Shown here: piece by piece, positions 1 to 9,667 of the stretch
Numbering within the stretch: the stretch's first letter is position 1
Layout of the letters: every line of letters starts with the position of its first letter
Origin: Nocardioides panacis
GTDB taxonomy: Bacteria; Actinomycetota; Actinomycetes; Propionibacteriales; Nocardioidaceae
Assembly (NCBI RefSeq): GCF_019039255.1
Contig: NZ_CP077062.1
Span: 2,666,001-2,730,000, forward strand
Direction of reading: 5' to 3'
Length of the DNA: 64,000 bases
The notes under the pieces: generated by a model
What the model was told of the DNA's origin: nothing
What the model saw: only the letters and a program-made list of their open reading frames with translations
Databases searched by the model: none
Made by a program: the position numbers and the translations under genes

Positions 1-402
1 GTCGCGACCTCCCAGCAGCTCACCCGGACGTTCCGCACCACGCTGTTCGCGGCGATGGGCCTCGGCATGCTGGCCTCGGTCGGCGGTGTCACCGTCTCGG
101 CCTACGTCGACGCCGCTCCCGGCGCGACGATCGTCCTGCTCGCCCTGGCCGGGTTCGTGGCGGCGTACCCCGTCGGGGTCTGGCTGCGCCGACGCCAGCG
201 CCTCGCCCGGCCGTTCGTCGAGCCCGGGGACGAGCCGTCCTTCGGCGGGCTCGGCCCGGAGCACACCGCCGTGCCCGAGGACCACTCGCACGCGCACGGC
301 GAGGCGTGCGGGCACACCGCCGTCCCGCACGGCGACCACGTCGACTACGTCCACGACGGGCACCGGCACGCCGTCCACGGAGGCCACTATGACGAGCACT
401 GA
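1..402 (+). CDS. Zn/Mn-type metal ABC transporter permease, C-terminal fragment
   Basis: Only the last 133 codons are in the window; the gene begins upstream. Two hydrophobic segments remain (about residues 13-31 and 40-58 of the visible part), followed by a basic membrane-edge stretch. The cytoplasmic tail is very rich in His (H-x-H clusters near the end), as expected of a metal-handling ABC-3 (ZnuB-type) permease. The tail overlaps the start of the Fur-family gene by 14 bp. This mirrors the usual actinobacterial arrangement of a zinc uptake ABC operon with zur, and suggests zinc as substrate. The family call rests on the tail and context because the diagnostic core is outside the window. 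Confidence 0.75.
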   Translation, partial: VATSQQLTRTFRTTLFAAMGLGMLASVGGVTVSAYVDAAPGATIVLLALAGFVAAYPVGVWLRRRQRLARPFVEPGDEPSFGGLGPEHTAVPEDHSHAHGEACGHTAVPHGDHVDYVHDGHRHAVHGGHYDEH

Positions 403-793
403 GCCCACGCTGCCGCAGGGCGCGCGTCCCACCCGGCAGCGCCGTGCGGTCGCCTCCGCGCTGCAGAGCTTCGAGGACTTCCGCAGCGCGCAGGACATCC
501 ACGAGCTGCTGCGCCGCAGCGGGGAGAACGTCGGGCTGTCCACCGTCTACCGGACGCTGCAGGCCCTGGCCGACGGCGGCGAGGTGGACATGCTGCGCAC
601 CGAGGACGGCGAGGCGGTCTACCGGCGCTGCTCGGCGACCCACCACCACCACCTGGTCTGCCGGGCCTGCGGCCGGACCGTCGAGGTCGAGGGCCCGACC
701 GTCGAGCGGTGGGCGGACGGGGTCGCCGGCCAGCACGGGTTCGTCGACGTCAGCCACACGCTGGAGATCTTCGGGACCTGCCCCGACTGCTGA
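389..793 (+). CDS. zur: Fur-family zinc uptake regulator Zur
   Basis: 134-aa Fur-family repressor. The N-terminal winged helix (about residues 10-80) contains the typical STVYRTL recognition segment (51-57). The C-terminal dimerisation/metal domain has four His in a row at 85-88, a CRAC pair (91-94), later His residues and a terminal CPDC (131-134). These match the structural zinc site (two CxxC pairs) and the regulatory site. ATG at 389 was chosen because it gives a complete Fur N-terminus and overlaps the metal-permease gene, implying translational coupling. Assignment to Zur rather than Fur rests on the His-rich permease upstream and on the conserved order zur-uppS-recO known from mycobacteria. 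Confidence 0.88.
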   Translation: MTSTEPTLPQGARPTRQRRAVASALQSFEDFRSAQDIHELLRRSGENVGLSTVYRTLQALADGGEVDMLRTEDGEAVYRRCSATHHHHLVCRACGRTVEVEGPTVERWADGVAGQHGFVDVSHTLEIFGTCPDC

Positions 794-810
794 GCCGTCG
801 CGCCGCCGGC

Positions 811-1602
811 TCAGGCGTTCGGCTCGGCCCCGCCGTACCTGCGGTCGCGGGCGGCGTAGATCTCGATCGCGTTCCACAGCGCCAGCCGGTCCACGTCCGG
901 CCACAGGACGTCGGTGAAGACCATCTCGGAGTACGCCGCCTGCCAGAGCATGAAGTTCGAGAGCCGCTGCTCGCCCGAGGTGCGCCAGACCAGGTCGGCG
1001 TCCGCCAGCTCGGGGACGTACAGGTGCTTGGCGAAGGTCTTCTCGTCGACCTTCTCGGGGTTCAGCCGGCCCGCCGCGACCTCCCGGGCGATCGACCGGG
1101 CCGCGTCGGCCAGCTCGGAGCGGCCGCCGTAGTTGACGCACATCGTCAGCGTCAGCACGTCGTTGTCGCGGGTCAGCTCCTCGGCCACCTGGAGCTCCTT
1201 GACGACCGAGCGCCACAACCGGGGAGCCCGGCCGGCCCAGCGGACCCGGACGCCGAGCTCGTGCATCTCGTCGCGCCGGCGGCGGATCACGTCGCGGTTG
1301 AAGCCCATCAGGAACCGCACCTCGTCCGGCGAGCGGCTCCAGTTCTCGGTGGAGAAGGCGTAGGCCGAGACCGCCTTCACGCCGATCTCGATGGCGCCCT
1401 CGACGACGTCGAACAGCGAGGCCTCGCCCCGCTCGTGGCCGGCCGTGCGGGGCAGGCCGCGCTGCTTGGCCCAGCGGCCGTTGCCGTCCATGACGATCGC
1501 GACGTGCCGCGGGACGAGCGCCGCCGGGATCTGGGGCGGTTGCGCACCCGAGGGGTGGGGTGTGGGTCGACGTACCTCGCGTCGCGGCGTTCTGCGCGCC
1601 AT
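811..1602 (-). CDS. uppS: Isoprenyl transferase (polyprenyl diphosphate synthase)
   Basis: 263-aa cis-prenyltransferase that condenses isopentenyl diphosphates to make the polyprenyl-phosphate carrier lipid for cell-wall synthesis. Seen directly: the [13 protein letters not shown] motif with the catalytic Asp (about residues 33-45), GHERG, FSTENW (near 88) and [15 protein letters not shown] (about 205-219). The length is normal for the family. The start at 1602 has a strong GGAGG-type ribosome site just upstream. An N-terminal extension rich in Arg and Pro precedes the catalytic core. It is convergent with zur and divergent from the MarR gene. Confidence 0.95.
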   Translation of the reverse strand: MARRTPRREVRRPTPHPSGAQPPQIPAALVPRHVAIVMDGNGRWAKQRGLPRTAGHERGEASLFDVVEGAIEIGVKAVSAYAFSTENWSRSPDEVRFLMGFNRDVIRRRRDEMHELGVRVRWAGRAPRLWRSVVKELQVAEELTRDNDVLTLTMCVNYGGRSELADAARSIAREVAAGRLNPEKVDEKTFAKHLYVPELADADLVWRTSGEQRLSNFMLWQAAYSEMVFTDVLWPDVDRLALWNAIEIYAARDRRYGGAEPNA

Positions 1603-1714
1603 CTCGCCTCCTCCGGAACCTGTGCGTCTCGGGGCTCGTTGTAGCAGGCACAGAGCTGAGCGACCCCTAGACTCATCCAACACGACCGGAGACGGCGCCC
1701 GGAGGGCAGGCGAC

Positions 1715-2170
1715 ATGGATACGGCCAACAAGCAGATCGAGCAGCAGATCACGGTGCTCCTGCGCCGCGTGCAACGGATCCACCTGTCCACCACCTCCGG
1801 CGACGTGAACCTCGAGCGGTCCGCCTACGGGATCATGTGCAAGCTGGCCGACGAGGGCCCCCAGCGCCTCGGCGCGCTCGCCGTGGCGTTCGGCCTGGAC
1901 CCCTCCACGATCACCCGGCAGGTGCAGGCGCTCGAGGAGATCGGGCTCGCCGACCGCAAGACCGACCCCTCGGACCGCAGAGCGTCGATCCTCGACCTGA
2001 CGGCCACCGGTCGCCAGGTCCTCGACGAGACCCGGGCCCGGCGCCGCAGCCGCCTCCAGTCGGCGCTGTCGGACTGGCCCGAGGCGGACCTCACCGACTT
2101 CGGCCGGCTGCTCAAGGAGTTCAACGCCTCCCTGGACCGCCTCCTCGAGGAGTCCACCCCTCCCCGCTGA
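1715..2170 (+). CDS. MarR-family transcriptional regulator
   Basis: 151-aa MarR-type winged-helix protein. Helical dimerisation segments lie at both ends. The DNA-binding region includes [28 protein letters not shown] (about 46-73) and the wing [17 protein letters not shown] (about 78-94), with the family's D-x-R-D-R-R-like wing signature. The ATG at 1715 follows a GGAGGGCAGG ribosome site. It is transcribed divergently from uppS across a 112-bp gap that must hold both promoters. No effector can be read from the sequence. Confidence 0.85.
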   Translation: MDTANKQIEQQITVLLRRVQRIHLSTTSGDVNLERSAYGIMCKLADEGPQRLGALAVAFGLDPSTITRQVQALEEIGLADRKTDPSDRRASILDLTATGRQVLDETRARRRSRLQSALSDWPEADLTDFGRLLKEFNASLDRLLEESTPPR

Positions 2171-2270
2171 CCGGAGCCAGCCCGACCCGGGCCCTGGCCC
2201 ACCTCCACCCGGGCCTCGTGCACGGCCCCGCCTGCGCGCCACCGCTTCGGGTCCGGGGGACAATGGCCGC

Positions 2271-2999
2271 GTGGGTCTTTACCGTGACGAGGCGATCGTG
2301 CTGCGCACCCAGAAGCTGGGTGAGGCGGACCGCATCATCACGCTCCTGACCCGCAGCTCGGGCCGCGTCCGTGCGGTCGCCAAGGGCGTACGACGGACCA
2401 CCTCCCGCTTCGGGTCCCGGCTCGAGCCGTTCACCCACGTCGACCTGCAGCTCGCCGAGGGCCGGTCGCTCGACGTCGTCACCCAGGCGGTGACGCTGGA
2501 CCCGTTCGCGGGGCGCCTCGGGTCGAGCTACGAGCAGTACACCGCCGGCACGGTGATGCTGGAGACCGCCGAGCGGCTGGTCATCGAGGACAAGGAGCCG
2601 GCCCTCCAGCAGTTCCTGCTGCTCGTCGGGGCGCTGCGTGCGATGTGCGACACCGGCCGCCCGCCCCACCAGGTGCTCGACTCGTTCCTGCTGCGGTCGC
2701 TGTCGGTCGCGGGGTACGCCCCGACCTTCGAGGCCTGCGCCCGGTGCGGCCTGATGGGGCCGCACCGCTCCTTCAGCCCGGCGGCCGGCGGGATGCTCTG
2801 CTCGACGTGCCGGGTGCCCGGTGCGATGAACCCGGCGCCGGAGACCGTCGTGCTCCTCGGCGCGTTGCTGGCCGGGGACTGGGGGGCCGTCGAGGCGAGC
2901 GAGGCGCGGCACCGCAAGGAGGCGACCGGGATGGTCGCGGCCTACCTGCAGTGGCACCTCGAGCGCGGGCTCAAGTCGCTGGCCCACGTCGACCGCTGA
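2271..2999 (+). CDS. recO: DNA repair protein RecO
   Basis: 242-aa RecO, the mediator that loads RecA with RecR/RecF and anneals ssDNA. The N-terminal OB fold begins YRDEAIVLRTQKLGEADRI. A Zn-binding CARC...CSTC arrangement is present in the C-terminal half (about 161-184). The length is typical. The start is a GTG at 2271; the ATG at 2263 is out of frame. Its place after uppS/zur is the conserved actinobacterial order (Rv2362c region of M. tuberculosis). Confidence 0.95.
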   Translation: MGLYRDEAIVLRTQKLGEADRIITLLTRSSGRVRAVAKGVRRTTSRFGSRLEPFTHVDLQLAEGRSLDVVTQAVTLDPFAGRLGSSYEQYTAGTVMLETAERLVIEDKEPALQQFLLLVGALRAMCDTGRPPHQVLDSFLLRSLSVAGYAPTFEACARCGLMGPHRSFSPAAGGMLCSTCRVPGAMNPAPETVVLLGALLAGDWGAVEASEARHRKEATGMVAAYLQWHLERGLKSLAHVDR

Positions 3000-3053
3000 C
3001 TGGCCGGTGACCGGGCCCGGGTCGAGGTGAACCGACCCCCGGGTCGACCGGGG

Positions 3054-3920
3054 CTAACCCCCGGCTCGGCGGGAGTCCCGGTCCGGCTCGGCGTCCTCGA
3101 CGGCCCAGCACCGGCTGACGAAGGCGACGGCCTCGGCGTCGAGGCGGGCCGGGCTGACCCGCCACTCGGCGTAGGAGCGGGCCTCGACGAACCGGGCGTT
3201 CGGCATCTCGTCGGCCAGCATCGCGGCGTCCGCGGCCGGGTGGATCGGGTCGCGGGGGTGGCCGACGACCAGCGCGGGAGCCTGGATCAGCCGGCGGCGC
3301 CGGCTCGACGGCGCGATCCGGCCGAAGAAGATGCCGTGGATGGTGGCCGCCATCGGGGCGGGCTGCTGGTCCAGGGTGTCCAGCGCGACCCCCGCCCAGA
3401 ACGGGAGGACACCGCGCGGCACCAGCCGGGAGAGCCGACGGGTCAGGGACACCGAGACCGGGACGAACCGGGCCAGGAACATCAGCGGCCCGAAGGCGAT
3501 CAGTCCGGCCTCGAGGGCGTTGTCGAGCACCGGCATCTCCAGCAGCAGCCCGCGGACCCGGTCGGGTGCGACGTCGGCGACCTCGAGCGAGACGTTCGAG
3601 CCCAGCGACGTACCCCCGATCACCGCCTCCTCGGCGCCGAGGTGGTCCAGCAGCGCGAGGACCTGCTCGCCGAACGCCGTCATGGAGTACTCCTTGGGGT
3701 CCAGCGGCCGGTCGGAGCGGCCGTGCCCCAGCAGGTCGAGGGTCACCACGTGGAAGCCGGCACCCGCGATCGTCCGGGCCAGCGGCTGGTGCATCCGGCG
3801 CGGCATCAGCTGGCCGTGGACCAGCACCACCCAGCGGTCGCCGTGGCCGTACTCCGTGTACTCCAGGCGGGCGCCGTCGATGAAGAACTGGTCGATGCGC
3901 TCCGACACGAGAGTGGTCAC
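3054..3920 (-). CDS. Alpha/beta-fold hydrolase
   Basis: 288-aa alpha/beta hydrolase. Visible are the oxyanion-hole region VLVHGQ (about 32-37), a G-x-S-x-G nucleophile elbow GTSLG (about 103-107) and a GHPRDPIHP acid turn near 225. No His follows the acid turn; at the expected catalytic-His position the sequence reads SYAEWRVSP. The protein may therefore use another residue, or may not be a classical serine hydrolase. The substrate is unknown. It is convergent with recO and divergent from gntK. Confidence 0.82.
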   Translation of the reverse strand: MTTLVSERIDQFFIDGARLEYTEYGHGDRWVVLVHGQLMPRRMHQPLARTIAGAGFHVVTLDLLGHGRSDRPLDPKEYSMTAFGEQVLALLDHLGAEEAVIGGTSLGSNVSLEVADVAPDRVRGLLLEMPVLDNALEAGLIAFGPLMFLARFVPVSVSLTRRLSRLVPRGVLPFWAGVALDTLDQQPAPMAATIHGIFFGRIAPSSRRRRLIQAPALVVGHPRDPIHPAADAAMLADEMPNARFVEARSYAEWRVSPARLDAEAVAFVSRCWAVEDAEPDRDSRRAGG

Positions 3921-3979
3921 ACGATTCCTTCCGCCGAGGTGCCGCCGACGATAGCCGCCGGACGTGGTTGGGTGGGCCC

Positions 3980-4507
3980 ATGTCCGGTTCGCGTCGCATC
4001 CTCAAGCACGTCGTGGTCATGGGCGTGTCCGCGACCGGGAAGACCACGGTGGCCGAGGAGCTGGCCGAGGAGCTCGGCTGCGAGTTCATCGAGGGCGACG
4101 CCCTGCACCCGGCCTCGAACATCGCCAAGATGTCCGAGGGCGTCCCGCTCACCGACGAGGACCGCTGGCCCTGGCTGCAGGCGATCGCGGACCTGGTCGC
4201 GGCCAAGGCCGCCCAGGGTACGTCGACCGTCGTCACCTGCTCGGCGCTGAAGCGGAGCTACCGCGACGTGCTGCGCGGCGCGGCGCCGACCTTCTTCGTG
4301 CACCTTGAGGCGCCGTTCTCGGTGCTCGAGCAGCGGATGCAGCTGCGCACCAAGCACTTCATGCCCACCGGCCTGCTGAAGTCGCAGTTCGACACCCTCG
4401 AGCCGCTCGACGACGACGAGTCCGGTGCCGTCATCGACGTGACGCCCCCGATCGACGAGGTCGTCGAGGAGTCCGTCAACGCGGTGCGGGTGCACTACAC
4501 CGAGTGA
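3980..4507 (+). CDS. gntK: Gluconokinase
   Basis: 175-aa P-loop kinase of the GntK/IdnK family, phosphorylating D-gluconate to 6-phosphogluconate and feeding the pentose phosphate pathway. The Walker A GVSATGKTT (about 15-23), the EGDALHP substrate segment, the DEDRWPWL motif and the CSALKRSYRD lid region are all visible. The ATG at 3980 is preferred over an in-frame TTG at 3968 because it matches family N-termini. It stands alone, without a gluconate transporter beside it. Confidence 0.92.
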   Translation: MSGSRRILKHVVVMGVSATGKTTVAEELAEELGCEFIEGDALHPASNIAKMSEGVPLTDEDRWPWLQAIADLVAAKAAQGTSTVVTCSALKRSYRDVLRGAAPTFFVHLEAPFSVLEQRMQLRTKHFMPTGLLKSQFDTLEPLDDDESGAVIDVTPPIDEVVEESVNAVRVHYTE

Positions 4508-4518
4508 CGCCGGCCGGC

Positions 4519-5019
4519 TCACGCGTCCTCGACGGGCCGGCCCCACGTCACGGCGGCGCTGACCGGCTCCGGCAGCCCGTCGACCACGGCCCGGTCCGGT
4601 CGGCACCCCAGGGCGTCGTTGACCGTGGAGAACGCCAGCCGCAGCGCGACGAACGCGGTCACCGCGAGGATCCGCGCGTCGTCGAACCCGGCGTCCCGCA
4701 GCACCTGCACGTCCTCGGCGGTCGTGGCGTTCGGGTCCCGCGCGACCCGCCGCGCCCAGCCGGCCAGCGCACGCTCGGACGCGTCGATGCCGGCGCACGT
4801 GGCTCCCCGGGCGGCGGCCAGCTCGAGGGCGAGTCCGGCCCCGCAGGCGACGTCGAGCACCGAGTCGCCGTCCCCGACGCCGAGACGCTGGTGCAGCGCG
4901 ACGTACTCCCGGACGTTGGCCGGCTCGGAGAGCGTCGCGAAGTCCACGGCGCGGCGGCCCCAGCCCTCGTCGACCCCGCGCCACTGCTGCTGGTCGTCCC
5001 CGGTGCCCGCCATCGCCAC
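4519..5019 (-). CDS. Chimeric protein: N-terminal SAM-methyltransferase half joined to C-terminal carboxymuconolactone-decarboxylase-like half
   Basis: The 166-aa reading frame is uninterrupted but mosaic. Residues about 1-85 look like the start of a class I methyltransferase: a GWG entry segment, motif I VLDVACGAGLALELA (54-68) and motif II acidic GIDAS (77-81). Instead of the remaining Rossmann strands, residues about 90-166 resemble the C-terminus of the AhpD/CMD peroxidase-like family (a DAGFDDARI helix, FVALRLAFSTVNDALG, then AAVTWGRPV). An in-frame deletion that fused two neighbouring genes is the simplest reading. Neither half is complete, so activity is doubtful. Confidence 0.6.
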   Translation of the reverse strand: MAMAGTGDDQQQWRGVDEGWGRRAVDFATLSEPANVREYVALHQRLGVGDGDSVLDVACGAGLALELAAARGATCAGIDASERALAGWARRVARDPNATTAEDVQVLRDAGFDDARILAVTAFVALRLAFSTVNDALGCRPDRAVVDGLPEPVSAAVTWGRPVEDA

Positions 5020-5070
5020 CTCCTGGTCGGAGGGTAGGACCAGGAGGCGTCCGGGTCGATAGCCCGTCGG

Positions 5071-6045
5071 TCAGCGCTTCACGACGACCGTGCCGCGCAT
5101 GCCCATGTTGTCGTGCAGGGCGCACACGTAGTGGAAGGTGCCGACCTTGGTGAACCGGACCGTGAAGGAGCCGTGCGGCCCGATGATCCCGGAGTTCAGC
5201 TGCCCACCGGAGTAGCGCCCCGGGGTCCCGGACGGCGAGAACAGCCCGGGCGGCGGCGGCTCGCGCCCGAAGGTGACCGTGTGCGGGGCGCCCTCGCCCG
5301 GGTTGCGGAACACCACCCGCTCGCCGCGGTGCACCACGGCGGTGCGGCGCACGAACCGCATGACCGCGACGGCGCCGTTGTCGTCGCCCATGAAGACCCG
5401 GTGGGCGGTGCTGCGGCGCACCAGGTCGTGGCGCAGGTGCTTGCCCATCGCGGCCATCCCGGCGCGGGCGATGCGGGCCTGGTCGTTGTAGTCCGCCTGG
5501 GTGTAGGGGTACGCCGTCCCGGCGGGCTGCACGTGCACCACGCCGACCATCATCTTCCCGTGCACGAGGCAGTAGTAGGTGAACGTGCCGGCCGCGGGGA
5601 ACGTCAGGCTGTAGCTCTGGACGTGCGGCACCGGCGGCAGCGGACCCGCGTCGCCCTTGGTGGGCACCGTGGTCATCAGCCCGGAGTTGAACCCGGTCTT
5701 GGGGTCGTAGACCGAGCCGCCCTGGCGGGTCAGCTGGGTCATGTCTGCGGGGTTGAAGTCCGGCAGCGTCGCCTGCGGCCCTCCGCCCGGGAAGAACGTG
5801 ACCGTGTGGATCTCGGTCGAGCGGGCCACCCACCGCACGGTGTCACCGGCGTCGATCGTCACGTCACCGGGCAGGAAACGCATGCCCTGGAAGGCTTCGT
5901 CGGAGGCCTGCGAACCGACCTGCACGGTCCAGCCGACGGGAGCCGCCGCAGCAGCCTGGGCCGGGCCGAGGGCGGTGAGAGGACCGACCACCGCGGCCAC
6001 GAGGGCGAGGACGGCGACGAGCACACGTGCGGACGTGAGGCGCAT
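5071..6045 (-). CDS. Secreted protein with two cupredoxin (plastocyanin/azurin-like) domains
   Basis: 324 aa with an N-terminal signal peptide (about 1-31, hydrophobic core then AQA). The first cupredoxin-like domain (about 35-155) has HTVTFFPGG and FTYYCLVHGKMM. The second (about 215-323) has HTVTFG and FHYVCALHDNMGM. Each therefore shows the His...Cys-x-x-His-x-x-x-Met type-1 copper ligand pattern. Proteins of this kind bind copper outside the cell and transfer electrons. The partner cannot be identified; no oxidase or reductase gene is adjacent. Confidence 0.82.
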   Translation of the reverse strand: MRLTSARVLVAVLALVAAVVGPLTALGPAQAAAAAPVGWTVQVGSQASDEAFQGMRFLPGDVTIDAGDTVRWVARSTEIHTVTFFPGGGPQATLPDFNPADMTQLTRQGGSVYDPKTGFNSGLMTTVPTKGDAGPLPPVPHVQSYSLTFPAAGTFTYYCLVHGKMMVGVVHVQPAGTAYPYTQADYNDQARIARAGMAAMGKHLRHDLVRRSTAHRVFMGDDNGAVAVMRFVRRTAVVHRGERVVFRNPGEGAPHTVTFGREPPPPGLFSPSGTPGRYSGGQLNSGIIGPHGSFTVRFTKVGTFHYVCALHDNMGMRGTVVVKR

Positions 6046-6157
6046 GACGGCTGCTCCAGACCGGTCCCGGGCGGGACCCAGGTCCCCAGACCTACCCCCG
6101 CCGGGCGGCCTGCGGCCATAGCCCTGCGGGGCCGGTCTAGTGACCCGGACGGACGGG

Positions 6158-7342
6158 TCAGCGGAAGGCGCGGATCCCGGTGATGGCGGCGCCCATGCTC
6201 AGCATGTGCATCTCCTCGGTGCCCTCGTAGGTCATCACCGTCTCGAGGTTGTTCATGTGCCGCATGATCGAGTGGTCCAGGGTGATGCCGGCGCCGCCGA
6301 GCATCGTCCGCGCGCTGCGCGACACGTCGAGCGCCGCACGCACGTTGCCGAGCTTGCCGTAGGACACCTGCGCCGGGTCGAGCGTGCCGGCGTCCTTGAG
6401 GCGGCCGATGTGGATCGCGGCGAGCGAGGCGTTGTTGATCGCGATCACCATCTCGGCCAGCTTCTTCTGCGACAGCTGGAAGGACGCCAGAGGCTTGCCG
6501 AACTGCGAGCGCTCCAGCGAGTAGGCAAGCGCCTCCTCGTAGCAGGCGCGGGCGGCGCCGACCGCGCCCCAGAGGATGCCGTACCGCGCCTCGTTGAGGC
6601 AGCTCAGCGGGCCCTTCAGGCCGCGGACGTCGGGGAACACCGCGTCACCGGGGAGCCGCAGGTCGTCGAAGGACAGCTCGGCGGTGACCGACGCGCGCAG
6701 CGAGAGCTTGCGCTGGATCTTCGTGGCGGTGAAGCCCGGCGTGTCCGTGGGGACCACGAACCCGCGGATGGCCGGTCCCGGCCCTGCCGAGGGCTCGTCG
6801 GTCTGTGCCCAGACCACCGCGACGCCGGCGAGCGTGCCGTTGGTGATCCACATCTTGCCGCCGTTCAGCACCCAGTCGTCGCCGTCACGCTTGGCCCGGG
6901 TGCGCATCGACGCCGGGTCGCTGCCGGCGTCCGGCTCGGTCAGCCCGAAGCAGCCGAGCACCTCTCCGGTCGCCATCCGCGGGAGCCACTCCTCGCGGTG
7001 CGCCTCGGTGCCCCAACGGTGGATCGCGTACATCGCCAGCGAGCCCTGCACCGACACGAAGCTGCGCAGCCCCGAGTCGACGGCCTCCAGCTCGCGGCAG
7101 GCGATGCCGTACGCCGTCGCGGACATCCCCGCGCAGCCGTAGCCCTCGAGGTGCATGCCGAGCAGCCCGAGCGCGCCGAGCTTGGGCCCGAGGTCGTCGG
7201 GCAGCGTGCCCGCGTCGTACCAGTCGGCGACGTGCGGGGCGAGCTCGGCGGCCGCGAAGGCGCGCACCGTGTCGCGGACGTCGCGCTCCTCGGTGCTCAG
7301 CAGTCCGTCCACGGCGAGGAAGTCATGGGGGTCGATGGCCAT
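6158..7342 (-). CDS. Acyl-CoA dehydrogenase, glutaryl-CoA dehydrogenase-like
   Basis: 394-aa FAD-dependent acyl-CoA dehydrogenase. Visible are the FAD/substrate signature CFGLTEPDAGSDP (about 139-151), WITNGT, the ARYGILWG helix and the TYEGTEEMH segment near the C-terminus, which carries the catalytic Glu in glutaryl-CoA dehydrogenases. The start was placed at 7342 (MAIDPHDF) because upstream codons look non-coding. The glutaryl-CoA substrate is inferred from overall similarity of motifs; a related short or branched acyl-CoA substrate is possible. Confidence 0.87.
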   Translation of the reverse strand: MAIDPHDFLAVDGLLSTEERDVRDTVRAFAAAELAPHVADWYDAGTLPDDLGPKLGALGLLGMHLEGYGCAGMSATAYGIACRELEAVDSGLRSFVSVQGSLAMYAIHRWGTEAHREEWLPRMATGEVLGCFGLTEPDAGSDPASMRTRAKRDGDDWVLNGGKMWITNGTLAGVAVVWAQTDEPSAGPGPAIRGFVVPTDTPGFTATKIQRKLSLRASVTAELSFDDLRLPGDAVFPDVRGLKGPLSCLNEARYGILWGAVGAARACYEEALAYSLERSQFGKPLASFQLSQKKLAEMVIAINNASLAAIHIGRLKDAGTLDPAQVSYGKLGNVRAALDVSRSARTMLGGAGITLDHSIMRHMNNLETVMTYEGTEEMHMLSMGAAITGIRAFR

Positions 7343-7389
7343 GCGGCCAGCGTACGGCGACCCCGGGAGGCTCCCTCGCCGTGGGCGGC

Positions 7390-9556
<2,167 letters not shown>

Positions 9557-9667
9557 CTGTGCCGGCTTCCTGCTCTGCTGAGGGTGGCTGGATCCCTGTC
9601 GTGGGCGTCGTCCACAGATCTCGTTCGGCCATCGATCCTGTCGGCGGGCCCGTCTAGAATCGAACAC

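Noticed and set aside
2881-2886. G6 run in recO as another frameshift
   Set aside because: The frame reads AGDWGAVEAS through the run and continues to a normal RecO C-terminus.
3001-3053. CCCGGGTCGA-rich palindromes between recO and the hydrolase as a terminator
   Set aside because: Several overlapping imperfect pairings exist, none a clear stem-loop; such CCCGGGTC strings are common in this DNA.
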